A stretch of 64,000 nt of DNA from Acinetobacter calcoaceticus DSM 30006 = CIP 81.8 (GTDB taxonomy: Bacteria > Pseudomonadota > Gammaproteobacteria > Pseudomonadales > Moraxellaceae), in assembly GCF_000368965.1 (NCBI RefSeq), contig NZ_KB849780.1:2238784-2302783 (forward strand), read 5' to 3'. The notes under the pieces were generated by a model. That model was not told the DNA's origin. It was given only the letters and a program-made list of their open reading frames with translations, and did no database searches. Of this stretch, positions 26,855 through 39,167 are shown in pieces; positions within the stretch are counted from its first letter, which is position 1, and each line of letters opens with the position of its first letter. A program made the translations under genes and the position numbers.

Positions 26855-28453
26855 TTATTGGATCTCCACATGGTCAAGTTGAGTAGCTGTTTGCTGAACA
26901 GTTTCAACGACTTCTTGAACTGGCATATAACTATTGACCAACCACTGCATGCTTGAATGAGACATATCCAAGAATGTTTGTGGGTAGATACCAAGCCAAA
27001 CGAGACCAATCGCACAAATCATCAAAATACCAACTTCACGAGCAGATAAGTCTTTTAGTGGACTAGTGTAGTGTTGCTTTTGTTCAGGGTTTGGTTCACC
27101 AAATAAAGCACGGTGAATCAAGATCAAGCCATATAAGCCTGCAAATACAAGGCTGATAGAAGCAAGAATCGTGAAGACAGGATATTTATTAAATGAACCC
27201 ATCAAAATCAGGAATTCACCAATAAAGTTACCCAAACCTGGCACGCCTACAAGAGCAGCTACGAAGAACATCAAGAAAAATGGCAAGTACTGAAGCTGAC
27301 CACGAAGACCACCCATTAAACGTAAATCACGTGTATGTAAACGTTCGTAGATCTGACCAGACATAATGAACAATGCAGCTGATGATAAACCATGTGCCAA
27401 CATCATGATCATTAGACCTTGGAAGGTCAAAATATTACCTGCGTAGATTGCAAGCAAAATAAAGCCCATGTGTGAAATCGACGTATACGCAAGTAAACGT
27501 TTCATGTCAGTTTGCTGGTAAGCACACCATGCGCCGTAGAAAATACCAATCAAACCGAAAATAATCGCAATATCTGCAAACTGAGCAGAAGCTGTCGGGA
27601 AGAATGGAATAACAAAACGAAGCAAGCCATACGCAGCTGTCTTAATCAAGATACCTGCTAAGTCCACAGAACCTGCTGTAGGAGCTTGAGCATGCGCATC
27701 CGGCAACCAACCATGTAATGGAAACACTGGTAACTTCACGGCAAAACCGATGAAGAAACAGATCATGAAACCATAAGCTAGGTTCGCAGGTAAGTGGTTG
27801 GCTACAGCTAATAAATAGTTGTAATCGAAACCGATCATGCCTGTCATCATGTAGCCATAAACTACAAGACCAAGGATACCGATTAACATCACTAAACCAG
27901 CGATCTGCGTGTAAAGGAAGAACTTGGTAGCTGCGTAAACACGTGAACGACCGTTTGAACCTTTATGACCCCATAACGCAATCAAGAAGTAGATTGGTAC
28001 AAGCATCATCTCCCAGAAGAAGAAGAACAAGAATAGGTCAATCGCTAAGAATACACCGATAACGCCACCTAAACTCCATAAAAGGTTTAAGTGGAAGAAA
28101 CCAACGTTCTTTTGAATTTCGCCCCATGAACAACCAACAGCAAGTACACCAAGTAACGCTGTTAATAACACCATGAGTAAAGATAAGCCATCCACAGCTA
28201 AGTGAATGCCAATACCGAGTGATTGAATCCACGGTAAATAGAACTCAGCAGTCCAAGTTGGGATTTTTGAACCCAACTCATAGCTATAAGTTCCACTTTG
28301 CCAAAGTGCAAGACCTAAGCCCAAAGTAATGAGCATACCAATTAAGGCAATCCAGCGTGGCAAAGTTTTGTCGAGCTTATCGACTAACCAACAAATAAAA
28401 CCAGCAATGAACGGAACAAGAATCAGCGCGGGTAAAATTAAATTGTTTTCCAT
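26855..28453 (-). CDS. nuoM: NADH-quinone oxidoreductase subunit M
   Basis: The 532-residue antiporter-like subunit of complex I has about 14 membrane helices. The proton-channel residues are in FFFFWEMMLVPIYFLIALWG (Glu near residue 146) and AVKLPVFPLHGWLPDAHAQA (Lys near 237), followed by QTDMKRLLAYTSISHMGF. Gap to nuoL is one base and to nuoN two bases, so translation is likely coupled. Confidence 0.98.
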   Translation of the reverse strand: MENNLILPALILVPFIAGFICWLVDKLDKTLPRWIALIGMLITLGLGLALWQSGTYSYELGSKIPTWTAEFYLPWIQSLGIGIHLAVDGLSLLMVLLTALLGVLAVGCSWGEIQKNVGFFHLNLLWSLGGVIGVFLAIDLFLFFFFWEMMLVPIYFLIALWGHKGSNGRSRVYAATKFFLYTQIAGLVMLIGILGLVVYGYMMTGMIGFDYNYLLAVANHLPANLAYGFMICFFIGFAVKLPVFPLHGWLPDAHAQAPTAGSVDLAGILIKTAAYGLLRFVIPFFPTASAQFADIAIIFGLIGIFYGAWCAYQQTDMKRLLAYTSISHMGFILLAIYAGNILTFQGLMIMMLAHGLSSAALFIMSGQIYERLHTRDLRLMGGLRGQLQYLPFFLMFFVAALVGVPGLGNFIGEFLILMGSFNKYPVFTILASISLVFAGLYGLILIHRALFGEPNPEQKQHYTSPLKDLSAREVGILMICAIGLVWLGIYPQTFLDMSHSSMQWLVNSYMPVQEVVETVQQTATQLDHVEIQ

Positions 28454-28454
28454 T

Positions 28455-30344
28455 TTATTTCCCCACTACCTGAATAACGATCAAGATCATCAATAACACC
28501 ACTACACCGAGTGACATACTTGATGCGTATTCACGCAATGAACCGGTTTGACGTGAGCTTGTAAAACTATTTCCGCCTTTCACTAGTGCAGGAAGAACTA
28601 ACCACAAACTGTCAATCGGATCACGGCCAAAGATTTTGGCGAAGAATAAATAAGGTTTAACAAAAACGATGTCATACAATGCATCAAAACCAAAAGCAGT
28701 ACGGCAAATATGCGCCAGACCTGCACCCAAACTTGTTTGAGCAAATGATTTCACGGCACCATAAGCAAATGTAAATAATGCTATACCAACAACTAGACCA
28801 ACTAGCGCAATGCCTACTGCTAAATGCTCTGCCCCATGCATGCCTTCTACAAATTGTTCAGCCACATGGAATTCAGGAATTTTTGCAGTATTAAGAATAC
28901 CAGCTACAGGTGCTTTTAATACGGCACCAACAAAAGTAGACAGTACAGCTAAAATGCCCAATGGAGCCCAGTACGTTGCACCTTTAATTTCATGGTAAGG
29001 CGTGTTTTCTTGACCAAAGAATACAACCCAGATTAAACGGAATGTATAAATCGAAGTAAGGAATGCACCTGCTACACCCACCCAATATAAGGTGTGGTAT
29101 AAAGCAACTGATTGGCCTTGTACCCAAACTTCACCAAGAATCGCATCTTTAGAGAAGAAGCCAATCGTCAAGAATGGAATCGCTGCTAATGCACCGCCAC
29201 CGATCGCGAAACAAGCAAACAGGAATTTGTTACGTTTGAACAAGCCACCCATTTTGAAAATGTTTTGCTCGTGGTGGTAAGCCAGAATCACCGCACCAGA
29301 AGACAAGAATAATAATGCCTTAAAGAATGCGTGAGCCAACATGTGGAACAAGCCAGCTTGATAAGCTTCAGCACCTACAGCCATAAACATATAGCCAAGC
29401 TGACTCATTGTTGAGTAAGCCAAGATACGTTTGATGTCTGTTTGAACGAGTGCGGCAAAACCTGCAACTAGCAAAGTCACGGCACCTGTTACCGAAATGA
29501 ATTGCATCACTTCAGGCGCAAGTTCAAATACGCTGAATAGACGGCAGCATAAATACACACCAGCCGTTACCATTGTTGCAGCGTGGATTAATGCAGAAAC
29601 AGGTGTTGGACCTGCCATTGCATCTGCCAACCATGTTTGCAATGGAATTTGCGCAGATTTACCAGCAGCACCCAAGAACAACATTAATGCAGTCCAGATC
29701 GTAAGTGACGAACTCTTCGTCATTACTTCTGCTGCGTGTTCAACGATGTACTGAGTATTCAACGTACCAAATTGTTGGTAAAGCAAGAATAAAGCAATAA
29801 GTAAGAATACGTCACCTACGCGGGTAACTGTAAATGCTTTGATCGCAGCCCAACCATTTGCAGGGTTTGCATAATAGAAACCGATAAGCAAATAAGAGCA
29901 AAGACCTACGCCTTCCCACCCTAAGAATAACAACGCTAAGTTGTCGCCCAATACAAGCACAAGCATGCTGGCAACAAACAGGTTGAAATAAGAGAAGAAG
30001 CGCGCATAACCTTCTTCACCGCGCATGTACCATGATGCAAAGATGTGGATTAAGAAACCAACACCTGTAACCATGCCCATCATGAGTAAAGATAAGCCAT
30101 CTAAATGTAAGCTAATGCCCGGCGCAAAACCGCCAACATTGAACCATGTCCACAGATTTTGAACAAAAACTTGCTGACCACTTGTGGTAAATGCCATTCC
30201 AGCAATCAATGCAAATAATGCAGATAAACCTACAGAACCCACACCAATAATTGCTGCAACATTTTCAGAGAGTTTGTCTCGTCCTGCCGCCAATAAAATA
30301 AAACCGATTAGCGGAAATAATACTGTTAGATATAAATAACTCAT
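28455..30344 (-). CDS. nuoL: NADH-quinone oxidoreductase subunit L
   Basis: The 629-residue subunit is the distal proton pump of complex I and carries the long lateral helix at the C-terminus. The conserved core includes [18 protein letters not shown] (about residues 140-158), [22 protein letters not shown] (from about 231), and [18 protein letters not shown]. The start overlaps the nuoK stop by four bases. Confidence 0.98.
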   Translation of the reverse strand: MSYLYLTVLFPLIGFILLAAGRDKLSENVAAIIGVGSVGLSALFALIAGMAFTTSGQQVFVQNLWTWFNVGGFAPGISLHLDGLSLLMMGMVTGVGFLIHIFASWYMRGEEGYARFFSYFNLFVASMLVLVLGDNLALLFLGWEGVGLCSYLLIGFYYANPANGWAAIKAFTVTRVGDVFLLIALFLLYQQFGTLNTQYIVEHAAEVMTKSSSLTIWTALMLFLGAAGKSAQIPLQTWLADAMAGPTPVSALIHAATMVTAGVYLCCRLFSVFELAPEVMQFISVTGAVTLLVAGFAALVQTDIKRILAYSTMSQLGYMFMAVGAEAYQAGLFHMLAHAFFKALLFLSSGAVILAYHHEQNIFKMGGLFKRNKFLFACFAIGGGALAAIPFLTIGFFSKDAILGEVWVQGQSVALYHTLYWVGVAGAFLTSIYTFRLIWVVFFGQENTPYHEIKGATYWAPLGILAVLSTFVGAVLKAPVAGILNTAKIPEFHVAEQFVEGMHGAEHLAVGIALVGLVVGIALFTFAYGAVKSFAQTSLGAGLAHICRTAFGFDALYDIVFVKPYLFFAKIFGRDPIDSLWLVLPALVKGGNSFTSSRQTGSLREYASSMSLGVVVLLMILIVIQVVGK

Positions 30345-30649
30345 CCGCGCATCTCACTAGCAGCATCCACATCCAAATGATGGAAGCGATGATAGAACTG
30401 AAGGACAATCGCAAGACCGATACATGCCTCTGCTGCTGCAAGGGTCAAAATCAGAATGAACATAACTTGTCCATCTGGTTGTGCCCATACGCTACCCGCA
30501 AGAACAAATGCCAATGCAGCAGCATTCATCATGACCTCAAGGCTCATTAACATAAATAATAGGTTGCGTCGCACCATTACACCGTAAAAACCGAGTGCAA
30601 AAAGGATGGTTGCAACAATCAAACCATGTTCTAAAGGAATCTGGCCCAT
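30341..30649 (-). CDS. nuoK: NADH-quinone oxidoreductase subunit K
   Basis: The 102-residue protein has three membrane helices. The conserved acidic residues are in the second helix ([15 protein letters not shown], Glu near residue 38) and the third ([14 protein letters not shown], Glu near 74); these lie in the proton path of complex I. It overlaps nuoJ by one base and nuoL by four. Confidence 0.97.
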   Translation of the reverse strand: MGQIPLEHGLIVATILFALGFYGVMVRRNLLFMLMSLEVMMNAAALAFVLAGSVWAQPDGQVMFILILTLAAAEACIGLAIVLQFYHRFHHLDVDAASEMRG

Positions 30650-31170
30650 TATTCTTTTTCCTCTTCTGCACCTGGTTCACGTTTACCTAAGTGGTATGCT
30701 GCAACAAGGGCTGCTAGCAATAACATCGCGGCAACTTCAACCAATAGTAAATAGTGAGTAAAGAGTGCTTGACCAACTACTTTTGGTCCAATCACTTGTG
30801 CCCCAAGTGGTGCTGAAATTGTGGTGTATTCACCACCAAGCATCCAAACCAAAAGCAAGCCGAGTAAGAAACTCATGAGTGCTGGATATGCCCAAGCATC
30901 TGAAGAAAGCCATTTACGTTCTTGTTCTACAGTGTGTTGACCTAAATTCAACATCATCACCACGAAGACAAACAGAACCATAATTGCTCCGGCATAAACA
31001 ATGATTTCAAGAGCACCTGCAAAAGGCGCCCCCACGATCATGAAAATACCAGCAACAGCAAGCAATGAAACAATTAGACTAAGTAAAGCGTGTACAGGGT
31101 TCGTGTTAGTCACTACACGAACCGTAGAAACGATGGCCACGAGTGCCATCAAATAAAACGGCCACATCAT
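30649..31170 (-). CDS. nuoJ: NADH-quinone oxidoreductase subunit J
   Basis: The 173-residue subunit has five membrane helices, including the characteristic [20 protein letters not shown] (about residues 58-77) whose pi-bulge helix is important for coupling in complex I. The C-terminus is charged. ATGA overlap with the nuoI stop. Confidence 0.97.
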   Translation of the reverse strand: MMWPFYLMALVAIVSTVRVVTNTNPVHALLSLIVSLLAVAGIFMIVGAPFAGALEIIVYAGAIMVLFVFVVMMLNLGQHTVEQERKWLSSDAWAYPALMSFLLGLLLVWMLGGEYTTISAPLGAQVIGPKVVGQALFTHYLLLVEVAAMLLLAALVAAYHLGKREPGAEEEKE

Positions 31171-31709
31171 GGTAATAGACTCCGTACATCGATTGGTGCA
31201 CTTTCTTTCTGCGCCTGACCTTTCTCTTTACCGTTAATTGCCATACCAGCTACACGGTAGAAGTTGTAGTCTGGGTATTTACCCGGACCTGAAATGAGTA
31301 AGTTTTCTTTCTCATAAACCAAGTCTTGACGTACATATTCACCAAGTTCGAAATCTGGTGTCATCTGAATCGCAGTTGTTGGACAAGCTTCTTCACACAT
31401 ACCGCAGAAAATACAGCGTGAAAAATTGATACGGAAAAATTCCGGATACCAACGTCCATCTTCTGTTTCTGCTTTTTGTAATGAGATACAGCCAACTGGA
31501 CACGCAACCGCACATAGGTTACATGCCACACAACGCTCTTCCCCATCTGGGTCACGCGTCAACACAATACGACCACGAAAGCGTGGCGGCACAATCTGTT
31601 CAGCCGGTACTTCTGGATATAAAATCGTGTCACGTTTACGCGTTACATGGCTAAATACCATAAATAACGAACGTACAATCGATCCGAATCCAGCTAGAAA
31701 TTTATACAT
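31167..31709 (-). CDS. nuoI: NADH-quinone oxidoreductase subunit I
   Basis: The 180-residue peripheral subunit carries clusters N6a and N6b. Both ferredoxin-type 4Fe-4S motifs are intact: [15 protein letters not shown] (from about residue 61) and [12 protein letters not shown] (from about 97). An amphipathic N-terminal helix attaches it to the membrane arm. It passes electrons from NuoG toward NuoB. Confidence 0.98.
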   Translation of the reverse strand: MYKFLAGFGSIVRSLFMVFSHVTRKRDTILYPEVPAEQIVPPRFRGRIVLTRDPDGEERCVACNLCAVACPVGCISLQKAETEDGRWYPEFFRINFSRCIFCGMCEEACPTTAIQMTPDFELGEYVRQDLVYEKENLLISGPGKYPDYNFYRVAGMAINGKEKGQAQKESAPIDVRSLLP

Positions 31710-31727
31710 TTTGTACTCCCTGCTGTC

Positions 31728-32744
31728 CTAGGCCTGATTCATCAGAATCACAGCACCAGTCACTAACAAGTTGACCAACGCCAATGGCAAACAAATTTTC
31801 CAACCAAAGTTCATGACTTGGTCATAACGTGGACGCATTAAAGAACCACGAGCCAAAACAAACATCATTACAAAGAATGCTGTTTTAATCACAAACCAGA
31901 ATACTGGCGGAACAAATGGAATTTCTAAATTGAATGGTGCTAACCAGCCACCGAAGAATAAAGTTACGATCAATGCAGAAATAAGTACCACGTTGACATA
32001 TTCAGCAACGAAGAACATACCCCATTTCATACCACCATATTCAACATGGTAACCTTCAGCCAATTCTTGTTCTGCTTCTGGTTGGTCAAATGGATGACGG
32101 TGAGTTACCGCAACACCAGCAACCACAAAAATCAAGAAACCTAAGAATTGTGGAATGACGAACCAAACATCGCGTTGTGCTTCAACAATTTCACGAAGGT
32201 TAAATGAGCCTGCAATTGCAACCACACCCATCAATGAGATACCCAAGAACACTTCATAAGAAATGGTTTGAGCAGCTGAACGTAAACCACCAAGCAATGA
32301 GTATTTGTTATTTGAAGCCCAGCCACCAAACAATACTGCATAGACTGCAATACCAGCCATTGCCATGAAGAACAACAAACCGATACTCATGTCGGCAACA
32401 CCCAGTGAAGGACTCACCGGGATAACCATGAATGAAAGAACCGCTGTTGCCATTGCAACAGCTGGTGCTAAACGGAATGTAAGCTTGTCAGCAAATTTTG
32501 GTGTCCAGTCTTCTTTGAACATGATCTTGAGCATGTCGGCAACGATCTGGAACATACCACCAGGACCAACACGGTTTGGACCATAACGGTCTTGCCACAA
32601 AGCAAGCAAACGACGTTCAATAAAAGACATCAACGCTGCAACTAAAACAACCACAAGCAAAATCACAACTGCTTGAACTACAGCATAAGCAATTGGCCAG
32701 TTCTCAGCCCAAAGTGGCGTTTGACGTATAATTTCTTGATTCAT
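31728..32744 (-). CDS. nuoH: NADH-quinone oxidoreductase subunit H
   Basis: The 338-residue membrane subunit has eight helices and helps form the quinone-binding chamber with NuoB and NuoCD. Family signatures are [16 protein letters not shown] (about residues 48-63) and [20 protein letters not shown] (about 215-234), the latter with conserved Glu residues near the quinone tunnel. It starts three bases after the nuoG stop. Confidence 0.98.
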   Translation of the reverse strand: MNQEIIRQTPLWAENWPIAYAVVQAVVILLVVVLVAALMSFIERRLLALWQDRYGPNRVGPGGMFQIVADMLKIMFKEDWTPKFADKLTFRLAPAVAMATAVLSFMVIPVSPSLGVADMSIGLLFFMAMAGIAVYAVLFGGWASNNKYSLLGGLRSAAQTISYEVFLGISLMGVVAIAGSFNLREIVEAQRDVWFVIPQFLGFLIFVVAGVAVTHRHPFDQPEAEQELAEGYHVEYGGMKWGMFFVAEYVNVVLISALIVTLFFGGWLAPFNLEIPFVPPVFWFVIKTAFFVMMFVLARGSLMRPRYDQVMNFGWKICLPLALVNLLVTGAVILMNQA

Positions 32745-32747
32745 GAA

Positions 32748-35432
32748 TTACACTCCTAAAGCCACTGAAACAGGCTCAGCTAGTGACACCATTGGTGCTA
32801 AACCAACTGGGTAACCAATATAACCTGTAGGTAAATATTCAATTACTTGTACAGGCAAGCTCACACTGGTTTCGCCTGCTTTTACTGTAATGCGTTGACC
32901 TTCTTGAAGGTTCAAACGACTTGCATCTTGTTCGCCTACTGCAAACATAGCTTCTGGAATACGAGTTTCCATTGCAGGTGTTTTAGTAGTGAATTCACCA
33001 GAACCAAAAATATGATGCATTGGTACTAAGCGGAAACTTTCAGGGTTTGCAACTACCGCTACTGGAGCAACATAGCTACGTGCAGGGCGTTTTGCTAAGC
33101 GATCGAATAAACGCACACCTGAATCACCACCTTTTAAGTGACCACCCACCTCATCTTGGTATTTGTTCCAAGATTGTGGAGAGTTCCAGCCCGGAGCCCA
33201 TGCAAATGGTACTAATGATGATGCTTTTTGCGGACCAACATAACCTTCCATTGAGAATGTTAATGCTGAATCTAGATCTGTAGGCTGTTTAGGTTCATGA
33301 ACCGATAACGGCGCACGCATTGCTGTACGACCTGAATAACGACGTGGTTCACGTGCAATTTTCAAACCATGTACACGGTAACCTGCATCAGGTGCCACAT
33401 CTTGAATAGCTTCAAGTACTGGTACATTTTTTACGATGCTTTCAATCACATCATCAAGCAATGTCCAGTCTACAGCTTTACCTTTAATGCCAGTTTCAAT
33501 GGCATGTAACCAACGCCATGATTCTTTAATTGCATATTCAGGTTTGTAGTAACTTGGATCGTAAACTTGATAGAAACGCTGTGCACGACCTTCTTGGCTT
33601 ACAACAGTACCGTCACCTTCGGCAAAGCTTGCTGCTGAAAGTACAATATCAGCCTGTTTCACAGTTTCAGTTTCACTGTGATCAAGCACAATTACTGTTT
33701 CAGCTTTATCAAGTGCAGCCTGCACTTGTACAGCAGGTAAGCGACGGAACAAGTCATTTTCAACAATAACAAGTGTGTCGTAGTCTTGAGCAAATGCTTG
33801 TTCGAGGCTTAAGCCACCAAACAATGCCAAGCCCATCGAGTTCACTTCAGGAACCACAAGACTTAAACCAGCTTTAGAACCTAAGTTCTGAGTCAACTCA
33901 GCCGCAGCTTCCATAATAGAAGCATCTTGCAAGCTAGTACCCGCAATGATTAATGGCTTGTTTGCTGCTTTTAACGTATCAGCAATGGTTTGAGCAAATG
34001 CTTTTGCATCGTCATCTAAACCATTCACTGTTTCGCCTTTCACTGCCGCAGCTACTGCAAAACCTAAACGAGCAATGTCATTTGGAGAAGCAACAACTTC
34101 ACCAGTTGCAACATCGGCAAGACGAGTTTGAGTTGCAGCCAAGATATAGATCGGAGATTTTGCTTCTTGACCAATACGTTGTACAGGCTCAGCTAACCAG
34201 TCTGGCGTACGTGTTTTTGCAGCCATTTCACGAGCTTTGTTTTTCGCAGCTTGACGAACTGACAAGGCCATACGTGGTGCAGTTTGAGTCAGGTCTTCAC
34301 CTAAAATCAAGACAGCATCATAGCTTTCGATTTCACGCATGTTCGGGTTGTAAATGCCCTCGGTTTGCATGATAGATGCAGCAAGTTCAACAAGTTTTTG
34401 CTCTTTTTGTGCAACACCAGTTGAGTAATTTGCCTGACCTACAAGCTCACGTAATGCATAGTTCGATTCCAAGCTTGCGCGCGGAGAACCAATACCCAAG
34501 ACTTTTTTGCCTTGAAGCTTCGCAATCGTTTGATCTAAAGCTTGATCGACAGAGACAGTTGCAACAGTTTCACTGTTACGGAACTGAGGCTGACGTGGAC
34601 GGTCTGCACGGTTTACATAACCTGTGCCAAAACGACCTTTGTCACAAAGGAAGTATTGGTTAACCGAACCATTGAAACGGTTTTCTACGCGACGGATTTC
34701 ACCATAACGTTCACCCGGAGAAATGTTACAACCAGAAGAACAGCCTTGACACACGCTTGGTGCATACTGCATGTCCCATTTACGGTTATAACGCTCTGAA
34801 TGTGTCTTATCAGTGAATACACCTGTTGGACATACTTCAGTCAAGTTACCCGAGAATTCAGACTCTAAAGTACCTGATTCAGGACGACCGAAATACACAC
34901 GAGATGCATTGGCATACACACCAAAGTCCGTACCGCCCGCATAGTCGTTGTAGTAACGAACACAACGGTAACAAGCAATACAGCGGTTCATTTCATGTGC
35001 AATGAATGAGCCAAGTTCTTGGTTGTAATGCGTACGTTTTGTAAAACGGTAGCGACGACGGTCATGACCAGTCATCACAGTCATATCTTGTAAATGACAG
35101 TGACCACCCTCTTCACAGACTGGACAGTCGTGCGGGTGATTCGTCATCAAAAATTCAACAATAGATGCACGGAAATCTGTTGCTTCTTTGTCTTCAATCG
35201 AGATATAGGTATTGTCAGATGCTGGTGTCATGCATGACATGACCAAACGACCACGCGTATCTTCTGGATTCGCATATTGCGTAACAGCACATTGACGGCA
35301 AGAACCAACCGAACCTAAGGATGGATGCCAACAAAAATATGGGATGTCGATGCCCAGACTCAAACATGCTTGTAGCAAGTTTTCCGAGCCGTTGACTTCA
35401 TACGATTTTCCATCGACATGAATTGTAGCCAT
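32748..35432 (-). CDS. nuoG: NADH-quinone oxidoreductase subunit G
   Basis: The 894-residue peripheral subunit carries several Fe-S clusters. N-terminal 2Fe-2S domain: CWHPSLGSVGSCRQC (from about residue 34) and a later Cys near 66. A His-Cys3 4Fe-4S site follows (HDCPVCEEGGHC, about 99-110), then CIACYRCVRYY and a molybdopterin-family domain with CQGCSSGC near residue 228. The long C-terminal molybdopterin-like region is structural. Length is close to that of the E. coli protein. Confidence 0.98.
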   Translation of the reverse strand: MATIHVDGKSYEVNGSENLLQACLSLGIDIPYFCWHPSLGSVGSCRQCAVTQYANPEDTRGRLVMSCMTPASDNTYISIEDKEATDFRASIVEFLMTNHPHDCPVCEEGGHCHLQDMTVMTGHDRRRYRFTKRTHYNQELGSFIAHEMNRCIACYRCVRYYNDYAGGTDFGVYANASRVYFGRPESGTLESEFSGNLTEVCPTGVFTDKTHSERYNRKWDMQYAPSVCQGCSSGCNISPGERYGEIRRVENRFNGSVNQYFLCDKGRFGTGYVNRADRPRQPQFRNSETVATVSVDQALDQTIAKLQGKKVLGIGSPRASLESNYALRELVGQANYSTGVAQKEQKLVELAASIMQTEGIYNPNMREIESYDAVLILGEDLTQTAPRMALSVRQAAKNKAREMAAKTRTPDWLAEPVQRIGQEAKSPIYILAATQTRLADVATGEVVASPNDIARLGFAVAAAVKGETVNGLDDDAKAFAQTIADTLKAANKPLIIAGTSLQDASIMEAAAELTQNLGSKAGLSLVVPEVNSMGLALFGGLSLEQAFAQDYDTLVIVENDLFRRLPAVQVQAALDKAETVIVLDHSETETVKQADIVLSAASFAEGDGTVVSQEGRAQRFYQVYDPSYYKPEYAIKESWRWLHAIETGIKGKAVDWTLLDDVIESIVKNVPVLEAIQDVAPDAGYRVHGLKIAREPRRYSGRTAMRAPLSVHEPKQPTDLDSALTFSMEGYVGPQKASSLVPFAWAPGWNSPQSWNKYQDEVGGHLKGGDSGVRLFDRLAKRPARSYVAPVAVVANPESFRLVPMHHIFGSGEFTTKTPAMETRIPEAMFAVGEQDASRLNLQEGQRITVKAGETSVSLPVQVIEYLPTGYIGYPVGLAPMVSLAEPVSVALGV

Positions 35433-35444
35433 AAGTCGAATTCC

Positions 35445-36776
35445 TTAAGCTTGTTCTACGTTGCTGGTTTGCACGACAGGACGAGTCGTCACTTTCGCTT
35501 CAAACTCACCACGGAAATGTTTGAGTGCGCCCATAAGCGGCTCCATCGCACCTGGTGCGTGGGCACAGAAAGTTTTACCAATCCATAATTTACGAGTCAA
35601 TTCTTGTAAATGATCGATATCTTCTTTCTTACCTTCGCCTACTTCAAGTGCTTTAAGCGCTTTAACAGCCCATGGCAAACCATCACGACATGGCGTACAG
35701 AAACCACATGATTCGCGCGCAAAGAACTCTTCTAAGTTACGAGTGAGCGATACCATACATTGAGTTTCGTCAACCACCATCAATAAACATGTTCCCAAAC
35801 GAGAACCTGCTTTCATAATCGTGTCTGCATCCATTGGTAAATCAATGGTATCAGCCGGTAAAAAGTCAGTTGAAGCACCACCTGGTAACCATGCTTTAAG
35901 CTTTAAGCCCTCACGCATACCACCAGCATGATCTTCAATCACTTCACGTGCAGTTGTACCAAATGGCAACTCCCAAAGACCTGGGAATTTTACTTTACCT
36001 GATGCACCATAAATTTTAGTACCTGGGTCTTTTGATTTACCTGCTGATAAACCGATATACCACTCTGGACCACGAAGCATAATTGCTGGCAAGTTGTTAT
36101 AAGTTTCAACGTTGTTCACAATTGTTGGACGGCCCCATGCACCTGCAACTTGCGGGAACGGCGGCTTAGTACGTGGGTTTGCACGACGGCCTTCGAGCGA
36201 GTTAATCAATGCAGTTTCTTCACCGCAGATATAACGCCCTGCACCCGTATGTACATGCAAATCAAAATTCCAGCTAGAACCTAAAATGTTTTCGCCTAAA
36301 TAACCTTTAGCACGAATCTGTTCTAATGCTTCATTTAAGTATTGAGCTGCCTCAATATATTCACCACGGATAAAGATATAACCTTGAGTTGCCTCTAAGG
36401 TATAACCCGCGATCAACATACCTTCGATCAATTGATGTGGAAGTTTTTCCATCAACAAACGGTCTTTAAAAGTACCCGGCTCCATTTCGTCGGCATTACA
36501 GATCAAATAACGTGGACCACCATCATTTGGTGCCATTAATGACCATTTAATACCCGCTGGGAAACCCGCACCACCACGACCTTTTACAGTTGCAGCTTTA
36601 ATGACATCTAACACTTCAGCAGGTTTCATGCCTAATGCTTTTTTAAAGCCAGCATAACCTTCAAGTGCTTCGTAATCATCAGCACCACGAACTTCTTCAC
36701 GTTTACTTAAACGCCAAGTGAGCGGATGAGTTTCTGGATTACCGTCGCCATAAATTGGTTTTGGTTCAGTATTCAT
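35445..36776 (-). CDS. nuoF: NADH-quinone oxidoreductase subunit F
   Basis: The 443-residue subunit oxidises NADH. It has the NADH-binding [13 protein letters not shown] (about residues 70-82), the FMN-binding region near [12 protein letters not shown] (about 185-196), and the 4Fe-4S N3 motif [12 protein letters not shown] (about 354-365). The start overlaps the nuoE stop by four bases. Confidence 0.98.
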   Translation of the reverse strand: MNTEPKPIYGDGNPETHPLTWRLSKREEVRGADDYEALEGYAGFKKALGMKPAEVLDVIKAATVKGRGGAGFPAGIKWSLMAPNDGGPRYLICNADEMEPGTFKDRLLMEKLPHQLIEGMLIAGYTLEATQGYIFIRGEYIEAAQYLNEALEQIRAKGYLGENILGSSWNFDLHVHTGAGRYICGEETALINSLEGRRANPRTKPPFPQVAGAWGRPTIVNNVETYNNLPAIMLRGPEWYIGLSAGKSKDPGTKIYGASGKVKFPGLWELPFGTTAREVIEDHAGGMREGLKLKAWLPGGASTDFLPADTIDLPMDADTIMKAGSRLGTCLLMVVDETQCMVSLTRNLEEFFARESCGFCTPCRDGLPWAVKALKALEVGEGKKEDIDHLQELTRKLWIGKTFCAHAPGAMEPLMGALKHFRGEFEAKVTTRPVVQTSNVEQA

Positions 36777-37282
36777 ACATACTTCTCCAATAACTGTTTA
36801 ATTGATGTCACTTCGACTAAACCGTGAGTATCTTCATCAATCATTAAAGTTGGGCCTTTGTCGCAGTTGCCTAAGCAGCAAATTGGAAGCAGTGTAAAAC
36901 GACCATCTGGTGTCGTTTGACCATACTGAATTCCTAATTCGCGCTGGAATGCTTCAGCAAGTGTTTCTGCACCCATTAAGAAGCAAGCAATTGAGTCACA
37001 AAGCAAAATCACGTGACGACCTACTGGGTGGCGATAGATACGGTTGTAAAATGTTGCAACACCTTCCAAATCAGCAACACTCATCGACAATAACTGTGCG
37101 ATGGCATTCATTTGAGCGTCATCTACCCAACCATTACGGCGTTGTACACACTTCAATGCATCCAAAGAGGCTGCACGAGGGTATGGATAGTGACCAATGT
37201 GATGTTCGATGTCGTGAATTTCTTCCGCAGTCAAAATCCCTTCAACATTCACACGTGGCTTTTTATCAGTCAAAATCATCAT
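36773..37282 (-). CDS. nuoE: NADH-quinone oxidoreductase subunit E
   Basis: The 169-residue thioredoxin-like 2Fe-2S subunit has both cysteine pairs: CDSIAC (Cys-x4-Cys) and CLGNC (Cys-x3-Cys). It sits beside the FMN in NuoF and carries cluster N1a. The start is ATGATG with AGAGGT upstream; the first or second ATG may be used. Confidence 0.97.
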   Translation of the reverse strand: MMILTDKKPRVNVEGILTAEEIHDIEHHIGHYPYPRAASLDALKCVQRRNGWVDDAQMNAIAQLLSMSVADLEGVATFYNRIYRHPVGRHVILLCDSIACFLMGAETLAEAFQRELGIQYGQTTPDGRFTLLPICCLGNCDKGPTLMIDEDTHGLVEVTSIKQLLEKYV

Positions 37283-37295
37283 TATGTGTTACCTC

Positions 37296-39083
37296 TTAGC
37301 GATCCACGTCAGCCATAACCACGTCAATGGTCGCCAGATAAATGATTAAGTCAGATACCAAACTGCCGTTAATCACTGCAGGCATTTGCTGTAAGTGAGT
37401 AAACGTCGGTGTACGAATACGAGTACGATAACTCATCGTCGATTTATCTGAAGTCAAGTAATACGTACTTGCACCTTTAACCACTTCAGTCATAAATGAT
37501 GACTCGCCCGCTGGCATGACAGGACCCCATGAAACACTCAAGAAGTGCGTAATCAAGGTTTCAATATCTTGTAATGTCTTATCTTTCGGTGGTGGAACAG
37601 CCAATGGATGATCCGCTTTATATGGACCAGAAGGCATGTTATCCAAACACTGTTGAATAATTTTTAACGACTCAGTAATTTCACGGAAGTGAACGAGTAC
37701 ACGTGCATATGCATCACCTTCATACTCAACTGGCACATCAAAATCGAAGTTTTCATAGCCACTGTATGGACGATATTTACGAACGTCAAAATCGATACCT
37801 GTCGCACGTAAACCAGTACCAGTTACACCCCATGCGAGTGCAGACTTGGCATCGTATTGTGCAACGTTACGCGTACGACCAATAAACACAGAGTTTTTCA
37901 ATGCTGCTGTGTAGTATTCGTTTAAGCGCTTAGGCATCCACTCTAGCAAGTCTTTAACAAGTTTTTGCCAGTTATTTGGAAGATCGTGTGCTGTACCACC
38001 AATACGGAACCATGCTGGATGCATACGGTAACCCGTGATTGCTTCAACAATGTCGTAAACTTTTTGACGGTCTGCGAACATATAGAATACTGGTGTCATA
38101 CCACCGGCATCCTGAATTGCCGTACCACAGAACAACAAGTGGTTATTAATACGGAACAATTCGTTCAACATGACACGAATGACTTGAGCACGTTCAGGAA
38201 CTTTGATTCCTGCCATTTGCTCTACAGCCATCACATAAGGCATGTTCTGAGCACAACCACCCAAGTAGTCAACACGGTCAGTATAAGGAATGAAAGAATG
38301 CCATGTTTGACGTTCAGCCATCTTTTCCACACCACGGTGGTGATAACCGATATCAGGAACACAGTCCTTCACTTCTTCACCATCTAACTGCAATACAACA
38401 CGGAACGCACCATGTGCAGATGGATGGTTAGGACCCAAGTTCAGGAACATGAAGTCTTCGTCAGCGTTACCACGCTTAAGACCCCAATCTTCTGGCACAA
38501 AGCGTAAGTGCTCTTGCTCAAAGTCTTGTTTCGCTTTGTCTTGCATGTACGGCGTATATTCTGTCGCACGTGCTGAATATTCTTTACGTAACGGATGACC
38601 TTCCCAGTACGTTGGCAACAAGATACGACGGAGCATTGGATGCCCTTCGAAATTGATACCGAACATATCGTAAGCTTCACGTTCATACCAGTTGGCATTT
38701 GGCCAGATATTGGTCGCTGTCGGAAGGTTAAGATCATTTTCGTTCAAGGCAACCTTGATACGAATGTCACTATTACGCTCAAGCGATAATAAATGATAGA
38801 ACACAGTGAAGTCAGATGCTGGTAAACCATCACGATGAACACGTAAACGCTCATCCATCGCAGATAAGTCAAACAGCATTACATATGGACGTTCCACTTT
38901 ACGTAGGAACATAAGGACTTCTTGCACGCGTGCGCGCTCAACCCAGACTGTTGGAAACTCTTCAAAAGTCGCCTGCACGTAAAAGTTCTCACCAAATTTG
39001 GTTTTGAGTTCTTCTACGATTGCAAATGCTGGGCGTGAATCAACTGGTGTTGACTCTGGCATAGCAATGTCAGTTTCAGCCAT
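37296..39083 (-). CDS. nuoCD: NADH-quinone oxidoreductase fused subunits C/D
   Basis: The 595-residue protein fuses the 30-kDa subunit (about residues 1-190, with [19 protein letters not shown] region here [19 protein letters not shown]) and the 49-kDa quinone-site subunit (about 200-595, with [15 protein letters not shown] near residue 210 and the family C-terminus ending VMADVDR). The fusion is normal for gammaproteobacteria such as E. coli and Pseudomonas. It is 84 bases downstream of nuoB, the widest gap in the operon. Confidence 0.98.
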   Translation of the reverse strand: MAETDIAMPESTPVDSRPAFAIVEELKTKFGENFYVQATFEEFPTVWVERARVQEVLMFLRKVERPYVMLFDLSAMDERLRVHRDGLPASDFTVFYHLLSLERNSDIRIKVALNENDLNLPTATNIWPNANWYEREAYDMFGINFEGHPMLRRILLPTYWEGHPLRKEYSARATEYTPYMQDKAKQDFEQEHLRFVPEDWGLKRGNADEDFMFLNLGPNHPSAHGAFRVVLQLDGEEVKDCVPDIGYHHRGVEKMAERQTWHSFIPYTDRVDYLGGCAQNMPYVMAVEQMAGIKVPERAQVIRVMLNELFRINNHLLFCGTAIQDAGGMTPVFYMFADRQKVYDIVEAITGYRMHPAWFRIGGTAHDLPNNWQKLVKDLLEWMPKRLNEYYTAALKNSVFIGRTRNVAQYDAKSALAWGVTGTGLRATGIDFDVRKYRPYSGYENFDFDVPVEYEGDAYARVLVHFREITESLKIIQQCLDNMPSGPYKADHPLAVPPPKDKTLQDIETLITHFLSVSWGPVMPAGESSFMTEVVKGASTYYLTSDKSTMSYRTRIRTPTFTHLQQMPAVINGSLVSDLIIYLATIDVVMADVDR

Positions 39084-39130
39084 TGGCTTGGCTTCCTATT
39101 TAATACAAATTCTGTCAATTTTCTCGATGA

Positions 39131-39149
39131 ACATATCGGTTAGATATGT
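39131..39149. other. Small hairpin in the nuoB-nuoCD gap
   Basis: ACATATC-GGTTA-GATATGT is a 7-bp perfect inverted repeat in the only sizeable gap of the operon. It has no T-run, so it is more likely an mRNA stability or processing element than a terminator. Confidence 0.35.
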
Positions 39150-39167
39150 CAAAGCACCGTCAAAAAA

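Noticed and set aside
33953..34372. 139-residue plus-strand ORF inside nuoG
   Set aside because: Antisense shadow of the conserved nuoG frame, with unnatural His/Gln/Leu composition.
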